A stretch of 64,000 nt of DNA from Euonymus europaeus (GCA_963580455.1 OY756961.1:8661001-8725000), one strand, 5' to 3'. Positions 45,717-58,238 are shown, counted from the stretch's first letter. A program made the numbers and translations. The notes: generated by a model not told the origin, from the letters alone.

Positions 45717-47827
45717 GATAAGAAAATAGCCATAAATACGACAATCATAATACATATCATATGCGCATACATAGATAAATGAATCCACTATACACTTGAA
45801 AAACAAGCTTTGTCCTCAAAGTGTCATACATATATAGATACATGAAAACAAAATGGAGGACAAGCTAAGAACAACACAACCTGATAGGAGAAGTAGAGCT
45901 ATGAAGAAGGACCACCAGACGACCCACGATGAGCAAAAGTAAGATAGCGATCACGACACATCTCCTGTAAGATGTTAACCATGGTCTGATTCTGCTCTAG
46001 CTATGCCTGGAACTGTTGTGCACATATTTAGTATAAGCCTGAAGCTACTGCTATAGAGAACGTTTTCATCCTTGAGTTGTCGAAGCTAGGCTCGTAGCTC
46101 TTCCATCAAGATGCTAAAACCAACAACGTCGGCAGCATTAGTGGTGTCAGCAACATTCTCCTCGTTATGTTCCACGTTAGCCTTATCATCATCATCTTTT
46201 ACTCCTCAAACATCATCATCATTATCAAACCAAACATTAGCCAAAATTTCATAAAAAATCTCCAATATCTCCTACCTTCTCTCACTCTAATGACCCACCG
46301 GCCATAAGTTGTTGTGGACTAAACGGTCCACCAGATACATGTCTCGTGGAAATTTAGTTTTCCTCACAAACGTTATACGTTGGCCACTGATCTGATCGTT
46401 CATCCACACATGTTGCTATAACGGGGCAGCAGACAAGGGTGGCTAAAATCCGTTGTAGAGAGAATAAGATGTGGGGTGCCCAATATATACACAAATATCC
46501 CTAGTAAAAAAAATAGAGAGTTCCTATTGACACAATAGATTGATACCTTCCCTAGCTCGTCTCTATCACGGTGTAGAAGAAAGAACACACAAGCTATGGG
46601 TTTGCTATGGGTCCCAACGGCATTGTATAGCTCCATTGAAAGATACACTCTAGCACAATGGTCTCTATATCGTAGTACTTAGCAGTGGCCCGAGAAGGTC
46701 CCTCAGTCGATGGTGGTGTAGAGTGTGAAGATGCTTAATGACGTTTAGCTATCGTGTGCTTAACCTTAGGCATGATTCTTGCAAAACATATTTTTTGAAG
46801 TCAACACAACAGGTAAAATACAAGTGCATTACTATGTGCATGAGAAATTGAGTAGAAATTATAGTTAGAATAGGCAGGCAATCAATAATGCAGTCAAATG
46901 TTACACGCTTAGGCGTGTACTGATTAAGAGCCAAGGCATATGTTGTTGAGATTAAGAGCCAAAGCGTATGGTGTTGATGTGCCTAGGCATGTGGTTGCTA
47001 GGCACCCTCTATCTTCTTGCCTAGGCATGTGGTTGCTAGACGCCCTCTATTTTCTTCTTCACGGAAACTCACCCGCAAGGTTCACATCCCATAATTTTTA
47101 ACATAAAATCATCAAGAAACACACGTAAATAGCCATTTAGTACACAATCAATAATAAAGAACCTATTTTAAAACCTAAATCACCTAAATCTCGAGTGTCA
47201 ATTTCCATGTTCAATAATTTTCTGTCACTTCCAAATCTATCTCACAATAGATCAAATCAACATGAAAATGACAAAGTTCAAGGGAGAGAGAAAGATTGCG
47301 TACCTAGAGTGGTTAGTTTATTCACTTAGGCGAAGGATTGGGCTTAGGAAGATAAAAGGGGCTTAGGCGGCTCTTGTTGGGTGTGTGTACATGTGAATAG
47401 GGCTTTTCAATCCCCTCGATTCGGCTAGGTATGTGCAGTTAGACACCTAGGCGAGTAATACTTTCCTGGCCTGCTGTCTTGGGCAATTTTTTTTGCACTA
47501 AGGCGCTATATGTAGCTCACCCAAGATAGCGTCTTCTTGAAAGTATCTGCTCTAGGCAAATAAGTGGCGCCTAAGCACATTGTCTTGCATGCCCATGACA
47601 GTTTGTTTAGGTGAGTACTACCTAGTGCAACTCAATCAACACCCTACAAATGAATTCCATCTAGTTCAACTTATATCCATATAAAAATTCCCATAAAAAT
47701 GGAACTATAAAGTATAAAGGATAAAAAATCGGTAACAATTCTTGGGTTGCCTCCCAAGCAGCGCTAAGTTTAGTGCCCTTAGCTAGACGTAGCTATATGT
47801 ACAAGATAAAACAAAATGCATCAAAAC
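45717..47827 (-). other. 3' non-pol region of the Athila-type element
   Basis: Downstream of pol on the minus strand. It includes CTTGGGTTGCCTCCCAAG (plus about 47742), a phrase typical of the region after pol in Athila elements, and ACTTTGAGGACAAAGC (minus, about 45807). No intact ORF; frames at 46400-46934 are short. The 3' LTR that should follow is missing, replaced by the Tat-type element. Confidence 0.6.
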
Positions 47828-49100
47828 TTAATAGCTTAAAATACTCTTACCCCTCACTTGAAGAAAATGTATGGTCCTTAATGCATGAAAGTAAAAGGAG
47901 GGGAGAGAAATTAGAAACAAAATGAACAAGGACACGATACCACCTAAAAATTCATCGTGATAGAAGGTCTTCAAGGAGAAGCTTGTTTTTCTCCATATCA
48001 AAAGAGGTATCGAAATAGGACTTGAGACGATGATCATTCACATATTACTCAAATCCAGTGCGTAGATCTTTAATAAATATAGAACCATGAAGAAGAACTT
48101 TTAAAACCTCGTAAAGACCACTCCACCTCGAACGAAGTTTTTCGAGAAACAGTTGAAGATGAGCGTTATAGAGCAATACTTGCTAACTCGATTCAAAGAC
48201 TTTTCTAGAGATATGTCGATCATGGAAGAGCTTGGTCTATTCCATGTAAAATTTGGCATTCTTATAGGAATCATTTTAGAGCTCATCTAGCTCATTAAAT
48301 TGGAGCTTCCTTAGATCACTAGCTCTGTGGAGATCAAAATTGAGGGTGTTGATTGCCCAATATGCTCGATGTTGAAGTTCCACTAGTAGATGACACGATT
48401 TTCCATAGACCAACCGGTAAGGATACATGCCACTAGGAGTCTTGAAAGTAGTATGATAAGCCCAAAGAGCATCATTAAGTTTAATGCTCCAATCTTTTCT
48501 AGTGAAGGAGACATTCTTCTCAAGGATTTGTTTGAGCTCTCGATTGGAAATTTCTTCTCGGCCACTCGTTTGATGGTGGTAAGGAGTAGCAACCTTGTGA
48601 TTGACCCTGCACTTCCTTATTAACTTCTCAAAAGGCTTATTGTGGAAATGTGATCCACCATCACTAATAATAGCCCTCAGCGTGCCCAACCTTGCAAAGA
48701 TCATATCCTTTAGGAAATTTAGAACTATTTTATGATTATTAGTCTTGCACGGGATTGCTTGCACCCAATTACTCACATAGTCAACCACCAAAAGAATATA
48801 GAGATGACCAACATAAGGAGAGGATAGTCTCATGAAATCTATACCCCACACGTCAAATAGTTCCACAACCAGTATATTTGTCAAGGGCATTTGATCTCTA
48901 TAACAAATATTATCGATTTGTTGGCATCGATCACAAGTTTTGCAATAGGCGTGAGCATCTTCAACTAAAGTAGGCCAAAAGAATCTGGATTGAAGGACCT
49001 TCGTTGCTGTCCTCTTGTCTCCAAAGTTCCCTCCACATGCTTGAGCATGGCGAAACCCAAAATACTCTCTATCTCGACTTTCGGTTCTCAGCGACGGATA
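47828..49100 (-). pseudogene. Athila-type integrase remnant
   Basis: Zinc-binding part is broken (CDRCQQIDNICYR-like, about 48950-48900). The core is good: VVELFDVWGIDFMRLSSPYV, YVSNWVQAIPCKTNN, GTLRAIISDGGSHFHNKPFE, TPYHHQTSGREEISNRELKQ, ALWAYHTTFKTPSGMYPYRL and VYGKSCHLLVELQHRAYWA (48890-48276). The DDE triad is recognisable: first Asp in GIDFM, second in ISDGG, Glu in GREEISN. The C-terminal part continues in other frames to about 47828. Stops before and after make it inactive. Confidence 0.85.
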
Positions 49101-49118
49101 ATCTGATCAGGGCAAGAC

Positions 49119-49412
49119 TTAAAAAAAATAAGGTTCATCCCAAAAGTAATATTTTATGGTGGAGAAAAACTTATCTTTAGCTTGTTTAGTCATGCATGGT
49201 AGATGATGTGTAGGCAGATAATTGACAATATTCGTGTACCTTGGAGTTTGCACAACAACAAAGAGTTGCTCATCTAGAAAATTCTCATTAAAATCCATAT
49301 TCTTTACGTCACCTTTTTTGATAGCTAACCTTGAAAGATGATCAGCAATGACAATATCACAACCTTTCTTGTCTTGAATTTCCAAATCAAACTCTTGCAA
49401 GAGCAACACCTT
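49119..49412 (-). pseudogene. Athila-type RNase H, downstream part
   Basis: Reads KVLLLQEFDLEIQDKKG, then DIVIADHLSRLA and CMTKQAKDKFFSTIKYYFWD. It continues the RNase H sequence that stops at 51813, so the DNA between was inserted later. Confidence 0.85.
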
Positions 49413-50366
49413 ATGTGAGTTTTTGTACCACATTTAGTAGCATATTTCCGATCATATTTAAGTCATTTTGATAAAAGTTGAGTTGATATTACAAGTTTTT
49501 CTTGTGATTTTATTTAGGGGGCTTGATTGAAATTATAACTGAGTTGGAGCGCATCTGGATGTGGATTGGAGCATTTTTCACATAAAACTAGATTCAGGTG
49601 CTTGATCCATGCCCGATAGGCTATTAATCACCCAACAAGGAATTATAACACAGCTAGGCAGATCTGAGTGCCCGATGCATGATCGATCACACAGGACTGG
49701 TGGAAATATGCTGATTTCGAAGGAAACCTAGTTTGTTTGGGTTTTTAATGTTTTAAATAATGTCCATTAATTATGGGAAACCTATTGGAACTTTTTTTGA
49801 CTATAAATGGGTATTAAAAACTATTAGAAGATACTTTTTAATTTTCTAAATCAAGTCACTCTCGCTTGTGAAAACGGCTACCCAACTCTCCTTGTTCTAG
49901 CATTCAATCCATGGTTTCTTCTTCCTTTTCTTTGATGCTTATTATTGTAAGTTGTAACTAAATTCTTTATTAGGGTATGATTTAGTCAATCATGATAGTA
50001 GCAAATTAAATTATTTCAATTTATATTTATGTCTTTTGGTAGAACTAGAATTAGGAAGATTAACATAATTGAGTGAAAATTGACCTTAGAATCAGGATTG
50101 TTATTGTTGTTTTATCTTTACAAATTTGTAATAGCATTGCTTGTTGAGATCATACCCTAATTCCTTCTCTTATTGAATTTCTCGCTCGTTTACTTAATTG
50201 TTCGTACTTATAATTCATCACTCCTCATCTTTAATTTAATAGTTGTTTGTATTAATTTTGAATCGATCCAATATTAACTTGAACTTGTTTTTGTGGGATC
50301 GACCTCGTGCTTGCATATTTTTTCCTACAATAATACACTTGTAAAGTTGCGAGTATTTTTACATTA
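49413..50366 (+). repeat. Left LTR of the compact two-LTR element
   Basis: Begins TGTGAGTTTTTGTACCAC; ends near GAGTATTTTTACATTA, just before the AGTTTT spacer and primer site. It lacks an internal stretch of about 330 bp present in the right LTR (about 51190-51520). Confidence 0.78.
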
Positions 50367-50372
50367 AGTTTT

Positions 50373-50390
50373 TGGCACCATTGCTAGAGA
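50373..50390 (+). other. Primer binding site (tRNA-Asp type) of the compact element
   Basis: TGGCACCATTGCTAGAGA against the Athila form TGGCGCCGTTGCCGGGGA: the differences are G-to-A or C-to-T changes, as expected from methylated-C decay. Confidence 0.8.
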
Positions 50391-50621
50391 GTTGTTTAAT
50401 TTTGATTTTGTGCTAAATTTTCTTCCTTTTGATTTCACGTTGTATGCAAGGACCATGATTTTGGAAAGGAGATCTACAACCTTACATTGAAGACATCGAA
50501 GGACTCTTAAGGAACAAGATGGAAGGTAATGCAAGCGACGAAGAAAGTTTTTTCGAAACACAAGAGATGACAACGATTGTTCCAGTTGAAATAATGGGTG
50601 ATATTGAAATCCCCATTTACC
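50391..50621 (+). pseudogene. Residual interior with gag-like start
   Basis: Leader, then ATG at 50519 (MEGNASDEESFFETQEMTTI). The frame runs into the second LTR and stops at 50723. It is too short to be a gag protein; the rest has been deleted. It marks where the lost internal region began. Confidence 0.5.
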
Positions 50622-51808
50622 CCATTTTGACAAAGGTTGAGTTGAAATTGCAAGTTTTTCTTGTGATATTATTTTCGGGGGGTTTGAATGAAATTGTAGC
50701 TGAGTTGAAGCATATTTGGAGGTGAATTGAGGCATTTTTCACTTAAAATCAGATTTGGGCGCTCAATCCATTCCAAATAGGTGATCGATTGGCCAACAAG
50801 GAATTATAACACGGCTAGGCTGATTTGGGAGTCCGATAGATGTCTGATAAGTGATTGATTGCGCGAGATTGGCGAAAATGTGCTGATTTTGAAGGAAACC
50901 CAGTTTTTTTTGGGTTTTTAATATTTTAAAAATTGTCCATTAGTTATGAAAGACCTATTGGAACTTGTATTGACTATAATTAGGTCTTAACACCTATTAG
51001 AAGATCCTTTTTAATTTTCTGAATCAAGACGCTCTTGCTTGTGAGAACGGCTACCCAACTCTCCTTGTTCTAGCATTCAATCCATGATTTCTTCTTCCTT
51101 TTCTTTCATGTTTATTATTATGAGTAGTAACTAAATTTTTTATTACGGTATGATTTAATCAAGCATGATAGTTGTAAATTAAATTCTTTCAAGCTTTCAA
51201 TTCGATTCATGGTTCTAGTTTCTAATTTTTGTGCTTTAAAATATATTGTTTGTTTATATTGATTGACCATCAATTAAATTTGCATATATACTCATCTAGC
51301 TTAATCACATAAACTATCCGTATTTATTTCTTTTGGTAGAATTGGAATTAGAAAGATTAACTATCGACTTATCCGATCAGGGTTTAGAGGGCTAATTGGT
51401 TGCATGGTTTTTTATTTTTAATGGATTATTGATTCTTAATCTAAAGATAGCCATCAAACAGGATTAGTTTAGGATTAATAGTACATGTTGTTGCCACGAT
51501 CCATGGATCAACATAATTGAATGAAAAATGACCATAGAATTAGGATTGTTATTATTGTTTTATCTTTACAAATTTGCAATGGGATTGTTTGGTGAGATCA
51601 TACCCTAGTTTCTTCTCTTATTGAATTTCTTACTCATTTACTTACTTTTTCGTAATCATAATTCATCGCTCCTCGTCTTTAATTTAATTGTTGTTTACAT
51701 TAATTACGAATCAACATAATATTAACTTGAACTTGTCTCTGTGGGATCGACCTCGTACTTACATATTTTGTGCTACAATAGTACACTTGTGAGTATTTTT
51801 TATTAACA
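50622..51808 (+). repeat. Right LTR of the compact element (first about 60 bp missing)
   Basis: Matches the left LTR from CATTTTGACAAAGGTTGAG onward and ends GTATTTTTTATTAACA. The join at about 50622 shows that a deletion removed the interior together with the LTR start. Confidence 0.78.
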
Positions 51809-51812
51809 GTCA

Positions 51813-53160
51813 TCAAATCAATTTGGGTTTAGAGTCTTTCTTAGTCATTAGATGCCGCAAAGCTACATGATCTAAATATACGATCACCTTCGAACAAGTA
51901 AGATAAGTGCAAAATTTATCCAAGGCAAAACCTCTGGCCAATAACTCCTTTTCAGTGGCAGAATAATTCACTTGAGCATCATTAAAAGATTGACTGGCAT
52001 AATATAAAACATGCAATTTCTTATCCGCTCGTTAACCAAGGACTGTCCCAATAGCATCATCCGAAGCATCACACATGATTTTAAAAGACAAAGAGAAATA
52101 CGACATCATAATAGGAGCATAAGTGAGCTTCTCATCCAAAGTGTCAAATGCTTTTAAGTAATCATCATTAAAGTCAAAAATTGCTTCTTTTGCCAACAAT
52201 GCAAATAAGGGTCTTGAAATTTTTGAGAAATCCATAATAAACTGCCTATAAAACCCAACATGGCCAAGGAAAGAACGAATACCCTTGACATTAGTTGGAG
52301 ATGACAATTTGTAGATGAGATCGATCTTGGCCTTTTCGACCTCAATGCCATCTTTAGAAATGATATGGCACAAGATGTTACTCCTTAAACCATAAAGTGA
52401 CACTTCTCCCAATTGAGTATAAGATTCGTCTCCTTAAATCATTTCAAAAGTAGAGTTAGGTTGTGAAGGCAGTGATTAAAGTCAGACCCAAGACAGAGAA
52501 GTACTCCATTAACACTTAAATAAACCTTTCAACCATATCGGAGAAAATACTCATCATATGTCTTTGGAAAGTAGTTGATGCATTGCACAACCCAAAAGAC
52601 ATTCATCGATAAACAAATGTCCCAAATGGACATGTGAAGATTGTCTTCTCTTGATCTTCTAGGGCAATCATGATTTGATTGTAACCTGAATATCCGTCTA
52701 AGAAACAATAATAACTATGCCCTACCAATCTTTCCAACATTTTATTGATAAATGGGAGAGGGAAGTGATATTTCCTCATAGATGTATTTAACTTCTGATA
52801 ATCAATAAAAATTGACCAACCTGTGACCTTTCTAGTAGGAATAAGCTCATTGTTGTTGTTTGTCACAACTCTGATTGGTAACTTCTTTGGTACTACTTGA
52901 ACAGAGCTTACCAACTTGAAATCTTAGACGGGATAAATAATTCCTACATCAAGTAGTTTCAGAATTTCGGCATGGACCACCTCTTTCATGTTGGGATTCA
53001 ACCCTGTTTGACCCTTTCTAGTAGGCTTTGATCCATCATCTAGGAAAACTCTATGCATACACATAGATGGGCTAATTCCTTTAATATTGGCTATCTTACA
53101 TCCAATTGCAGTTTTATGCTCCTTGAGAACACACAATAACTTTTCCTCTTTCATATAAGT
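51813..53160 (-). pseudogene. Athila-type RT and upstream RNase H remnant
   Basis: RT pieces: MKEEKLLCVLKEHKTAIGCK, GISPSMCMHRVFLDDGSKP, RKVTGWSIFIDYQKLNTSMR, LERLVGHSYYCFLDGYSGYN and EDQEKTIFTCPFGTFVYR. The FMDDF-type catalytic box is degraded to LMEYF (about 52496-52510), preceded by a stop. RNase H follows: LTYAPIMMSYFSLSFKIMCD, ASDDAIGTVLG, LHVLYYASQSFNDAQVNYSA, then KKDSKPKLI at the insertion edge. Dead by several stops and loss of the catalytic aspartates. Confidence 0.87.
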
Positions 53161-53214
53161 TAAATCAAAAGCAATAATAATAGGAAGTGTGTAAGAATTT
53201 CCTAAGAAGACATG

Positions 53215-54314
53215 CTAAAGATGGGGAGGCAGTGGCTTCTTTTCTATCTTTGGTGGACTCTCTATAGATGGTACTAACTTCCTGGTGTTTGGAGAGTCCC
53301 TCAAATTCTCAAAAGTATGCCACCATTTATGTTGATGTTGAGGTGAAGCTTCAAACATGCTAATAACCTCTTCAGTGTTATCATCCAATAGTATTTTGAA
53401 ATCACCTACAAGGAAATCTTCGAGCGCGGTGGTGTTGTCACTTCTATACACCACCATGTTAACTCTTTGTTCCATCACATCTACCCATAAACAAGTCTTT
53501 GCATCATTAGAATGCCTCATGGCCTCAGAAAGCCTAAACTAAATAGTTTTGTTAAAAATTGCCATAGAGAGAACATCCAACTTGACATCAATAAATGTGT
53601 TGGTAGTAGCTATAAAACCCCGACACAAAATGAGAGGCAAATCTTTCCCATGAATAGGATCACCTTCCATGTCAAGTATCAAGAAATCTACAGGAATGAC
53701 AAACTCGCCCACTTTCACAAACTCATCTTCAACAAGCCTAAAAGGATCACAACAGAGCGGTCAGCTAGTTGTAGAGTAACCATAGTTTGTTTCAATTCTT
53801 CTATCTTTATAGTAGAATAAATAGAATATGACATTATACTAACACTAGCCCCAAGGTCCATCAAAGCTTTCTCAATTTATTTCTATCCAATAATGCAAGG
53901 AATAGCAAAACTACCAAGATCCTTTAATTTGGGAGGAAGCTTCTTTTGCAAGATTGCACTAGTTTCCTCAAAAATAAAAACTTCTTCATGATCACCAATC
54001 TTTCTCTTGTTAGTGCTCAATTTCATCAAGAACTGAGCATATGCGGGAATAGATTTGATTGTATCAGTAAGTGGAATATTAATTTCAACCTTCTTCAAAA
54101 CTTCAAAAATATTCTGGTTATACTTGCTCTTTTTCTTAGATGCAAGTCGAGATGGAAAAGGCACTGGTGTAACATATTCTTCCACCGTTTGCTTGTCTTT
54201 TTCAAATGGAGGTGTTGTAGATGCACTAAGCTCTACCACTATCATCTCATCATTTCTCTCATCCTCCTGTTTCCTAAACTCAATCTTGTTGTCAACCATC
54301 TTTCCACTTCTCAA
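53215..54314 (-). pseudogene. Athila-type gag C-terminus and protease remnant
   Basis: From 54314: MRSGKMVDNKIEFRKQEDER, PVPFPSRLASKKKSKYNQN, NIPLTDTIKSIPAYAQFLMK and LQKKLPPKLKDLGSFAIPC, the Athila gag-protease linker. The protease motif LMDLGASVSIM is at 53836-53870 (the Athila family uses DLGAS). The frame at 53520-53215 (MRHSNDAKTCLWVDVMEQRV) leads towards RT. Stops around 53530-53830 break it. Confidence 0.83.
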
Positions 54315-54439
54315 AATAGTAATAGCCTTGGCATCTTAATGCTTTATGGGATTCACCTCAGGCTGGCTTGGAAGCTTCCCCAACTGCCACTCACTCAAGG
54401 CATTTGCAAGTTGACCCACTTACATTTCAAGCTTGGAGA

Positions 54440-55221
54440 TTGATTAAGTCATACTTGAAACTATTTGTTGCAATTGAGTCATAAATTGCTCATCTCTACT
54501 TGCGAAATCTGCATCGTCACTTGTGATTAGGCAAATTGAGTAATAACATCATCCATAGTAGATCTTTTCAAATAAGAAGGTGGTGTTTGAGGTTGGCTAT
54601 GCCAAGGTCTACGACCTCGGTTGTAATTGTGGGAAGAGCCATAAGATCAATTTAGATGGTTCTTCCAACCTGGATTATAAGTAGGAGAGAATGGATCATT
54701 TTGCTGTCAATGATAATTTTGATCTGCATTTGCTTCGTCTTCAGGAAAAGTGCCACCTCTAGGACATGTATGAGTAGGATGGTCTATGCTTCCACAAATA
54801 CCACACCGCTCTGTGGTTCTGCTCAATCAATTAATGACAACATCAAGTTTTCTAGCCATAAATGCAATTTTTGTACTCGAAGTGCTAGTTTCACAAACAA
54901 TTGCTCAAGAACCACCCATATCTCTACTATCCCACTATGAAGAATTAGCTACCACATTCTCAATGATCACAGTAGCATCAGCCACTTCCTTGGCCACAAT
55001 GTAAGATTGACAAGTAGTGAATTGTGGCATAGAAAAATCTTATATGGCAAGATAGCATTGGGATTAATGTCATTATCATCAACTATTTTGAGATTTTTTG
55101 CCACGTTTGCTTGTTCAGGATCATATCCAAAAGATCTTTCACTAGATGAGCTAGAGGTAGGTGAGATAGAATTTGTTGCAGAATGCTCCCCAAGAGTTTG
55201 TTGTCTCACTTGTTTCAACAT
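54440..55221 (-). pseudogene. Athila-type gag remnant with zinc knuckle
   Basis: MLKQVRQQTLGEHSATNS at 55221 is followed by SSSSERSFGYDPEQANVAKN. Further on, CGICGSIDHPTHTCPRG (about 54813-54757) is a CCHC zinc knuckle, followed by a YNPGWKNHLN-type stretch and SQPQTPPSYLKRSTMDDVIT. Most of the gag capsid part is missing between the two. Several frame changes. Confidence 0.72.
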
Positions 55222-55392
55222 GCAAGTCCCAAATCTTGATCAATAGGAATAATTTATGTATCTTGTGAACGTCATCCTTGCATGAACTTCAAAGAATAAA
55301 AGAATAATGTAAGATAACTAATTGTTAAGTAGGAAGTAAACTATGTAAACAAGTATAAAGGTCGACAAAAAATGATCAAATATAAGCTACCG

Positions 55393-55410
55393 TCCCAGAC
55401 AAAGGTGCCA
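55393..55410 (-). other. Primer binding site of the minus-strand Athila-type element
   Basis: TGGCACCTTTGTCTGGGA on the minus strand, a decayed TGGCGCCGTTGYCGGGGA (tRNA-Asp type). Confidence 0.8.
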
Positions 55411-55411
55411 T

Positions 55412-56540
55412 AAACTTGTTGGGCTCAAAATAACCTACTAGCAGATGAAATAATCGAGGAAAAACAAAAGTGGTTAGCAAAGATCAAATCCACAGAGACG
55501 GGGTTATAATCAATCCAAATGCTTATTTGTATGTATATATGAAAAATGCAAGAAAGATAAAGTTCCACTCAAGTTGATTTGGTTTGCAATTTAAAAATAA
55601 CACAAGCAAAAAAAGTAAAGTGTTTTTGGGAATTTTATGTTTAAGAATGTAAATGCAAATTATCACTAAGCAAACTAAACAAAGGCAATGAGTTTCAAGT
55701 ACGAGAATGAAGCACCAAGGCTTCAGAATCTATCAAGGGTCAATGATTTAAGCGCACCTAAGTCAATTTCCCTCATATCGATTGCTAGCCATCTTATTGT
55801 TCTAGGTCGGATATTCCTATAACATTCTAACCATCATATTAGTCTAGACATGCATAAGAATTAATAAAGCTCTATGGAAATAAAATTCATACAAACTTGT
55901 TCCTAATCAAATGGAAACAATATTTCAATCTAAAGTCTCAACAAGCATGATTCACCAGACATTTTACCATCTAGCAAATTCATCAAACAAAGTCATCTTA
56001 ATCCTTAAATGGTGATCAAGCGCAAAGAGCAAGAAGAGTTGTAATAAGCATATACATCATATATTCATACCCAAATAAACTCATGTATAAATAAATCAAG
56101 TCATAAACAAATCATTCATCCCAAAGCTTCATCCTAGCCTTGGCAACAAGAAGTTTAGTTACACATGTAGAGAGAGAAAATAAGGAAAAAGAGAGAAACA
56201 TGTTGATTAAACACAAAAGTAGAAGAAACCAAGCCAAGACGAAGAATCCCTTCTTCAAGCCTTGAAACCTTCTTTTTCCCTCTGTTTTTCGCTTTCCAAA
56301 ATGGTTGTTCGAAGTGTCAAAAGTGTCGCCTCATCTAGGGTTTTTGTGTCATTAAAATTGAAAAATATTTGCTTGGCCTAGGCGTGTAGAAGCACCATTT
56401 TTTCTTTCACTTGCTTCTGAATTGTGCGATTCATATATGCGCCTAGGTGCTGGAGAGTTGTGCCCAAAACAGTTTCCCCGTATACTAAATTAATTATTCT
56501 AAAAGCATAAAAGAGAGAAATTACTGCAAAAAATAATAGG
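55412..56540 (-). repeat. 5' LTR of the minus-strand Athila-type element
   Basis: Ends (minus) CCCAACA just before AGTTTA and the primer site. Contains the (minus) phrase TAACCCCGTCTCTGTGGATT, the usual wording near the end of such LTRs. The outer end is uncertain; about 56520-56540 is where a different LTR begins. Confidence 0.62.
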
Positions 56541-56544
56541 TATA

Positions 56545-57237
56545 TTCATACCTATCGTTGAAGTAGATATGTCTTGTATGATATTGTATGTATGGTACCT
56601 TAATGGTTGTATTGCACGATTCATATGCTTATGTGATGAATTGCATGTTGTTATATGGCTTGAGGCCCTACTTAGGTGTTTTTAATATGATATTTGATGA
56701 TTGTTGCACATATATCCAGGTTGACATCATCTGATATACAGGGAGGTGTTGCTGGAGTTTTCTAGTGGAAAGAGAGATAACTTAGTTGTATTGGGCTAGG
56801 TTTTAATCCTATTTGTAAATGTGAGATTTGTGAATGGGTTCAGGGTGTGAATATTGTGTGTTAGTAAGTCTCTAGACCATGTCACGACGTCTGCTAGTCT
56901 AGTACGTACTTTTTCCCCTATAAATCCCTGTTAGTTAATTTGTATTAAGTAGTGTTACATGTTGTGACATAGATGGATACTCAAAGGACAACTAGATTAA
57001 CTCAAACTCTAGAGATCCCTAATGTTGGGGGCAAATGAGGGAGACCTAGTGGCCAACGTTGTGGTGGGGGAGTGGTGCGCACCACAAGATGAACTTCCTG
57101 TACTCAAGAATAAATGCCAAAGTTGGGCACGAATATTGGAGAGGAGGAGGTAGTACATGAGGAGCCGCAAACAACTGACAAAGATCAATTGAGTTAGTAG
57201 GAGATGTATCGCCTCGACTCGGGAGGCACTATTATTC
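56545..57237 (+). repeat. Del/Tekay-like LTR 3' part plus leader and gag start
   Basis: Matches the last third of solo LTR copies 1 and 2 (GGCTTGAGGCCCTACTTAGG, CATATATCCAGGTTGAC, CAGGGAGGTGTTGC). After the LTR comes an ATG at about 56971 with MDTQRTTRLTQTLEIPNVGG, then stops, in the position and style of a chromovirus gag start. The usual tRNA-Met primer site is not recognisable. Confidence 0.55.
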
Positions 57238-57239
57238 AT

Positions 57240-58060
57240 AATGATCTAGTTCATTCATGTGATTTAGTATCAAACATCCACAAATTCAACGAAAAATCCA
57301 GTAGTACCCCTCATAAATCGGAGGATGCTAACCTGGATATACGTGTTGCATTTACATAAACCACATCAATAACTCCATAAGGCCTTAAGTCATCAATCCA
57401 CAATACATAAGACTCATGCCATCTATCAACATGCAATCCCATCATAAGCATGCAAACATGCAATCCAAACATAAATGTATTCATGCATACAAATCATCTA
57501 GGACACATGGTTCTTAAATCGATCCTAGATCATTAGAGTAAAAGAATAAACAATGTATAATATAAACTTGATTATCAAAGGAAAGTCTCATGCAACAATA
57601 TGTAATATAAAACAAGAATTAAACACCCAAACCAAACACAATGGAAAATTATTCTTCAGTTGCAACCAGTTAAACCGATTGGCACCAATCACATAATATT
57701 CAGTGAGCTACTCACTTCCAAGATCAACCATGAATAAAAAACCCAATATGTGATCGCAATCACCCCACATGAGATCTAGACTCGCTTCACCACCGGCATA
57801 TCAGGATCTTCATGTGTTGCCTCACAAAAAAAGTCATTTGGCATTATTCAAGTCAGGACCAATGCATCTCTAATTTAGAAGGTAGGTTAACCACCCTTAA
57901 GTAACCAACATGTCCAAAATTCAGCCTCAAACTCAAATCCAATCAACATGATCAAAGAAATTCGTCCCTCAAGCATCCATTTCCCAAATATGTATATAAT
58001 CCCTTCAACTTTCATTTTTAATCCACAAGTTTACTCTAATTCATACACTTATCACATTTC
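57240..58060 (-). repeat. Inverted Del/Tekay-like LTR fragment
   Basis: The reverse complement matches copy 1 around 24000-24790: CATGTGAGGCAAC-like, TAGATCTCATGTGGGGTG, GGTCTTGGAAGTGAGTAGCT and TATCCAGGTTAGCATC. It sits back to back with the plus-strand fragment at 56545, giving an inverted pair with a short centre. Confidence 0.65.
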
Positions 58061-58238
58061 TAACAAGAATGATACAAAAATATGTCATAAACATGAAGAT
58101 TCAAAGTAAAACCTCGCCTCTTTCAAGAACCAAACAAACCTCAAAAGCTTCCTTGATTGATGTGATCATATTTCTACATATTTACATTCCTTTTATATGG
58201 TCAAATCATTCAATCTTGTGTGTTACGGGATTAGTTTT

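Larger units (their letters stand above)
49413..51808 (+). mobile_element. Compact Athila-type element: two LTRs around a 250-bp interior
   Basis: Two direct repeats in the same orientation (49413-50366 and 50622-51808) flank a primer site and a scrap of gag. The block splits the RNase H frame of the minus-strand element between KKDSKPKLI (ending 51813) and KVLLLQEFDLE (starting 49412), which fixes both insertion edges. There is no pol, so it depends on other elements. A clean 5-bp duplication is not visible (ACCTTA left, GTCATC right). Confidence 0.8.
45717..56540 (-). mobile_element. Decayed Athila-type Ty3 element, interrupted by the element at 49413-51808
   Basis: Minus-strand order: 5' LTR (about 56540-55412), primer site (55410-55393), gag pieces, protease, RT, RNase H (split), integrase, 3' non-coding region. 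The 3' LTR is absent. Every domain has stops. The internal order and the primer site are those of Athila elements. Confidence 0.82.

Noticed and set aside
48276..48890. Integrase ORF as a host gene
   Set aside because: It is one domain of an Athila-type pol with RNase H upstream and stops on both sides.
49400..49420. 5-bp target duplication for the compact element
   Set aside because: Flanks ACCTTA and GTCATC do not match; only a guess with several mutations would align them.
57009..57239. 76-codon minus-strand ORF
   Set aside because: Antisense of a chromovirus gag start readable on the plus strand.
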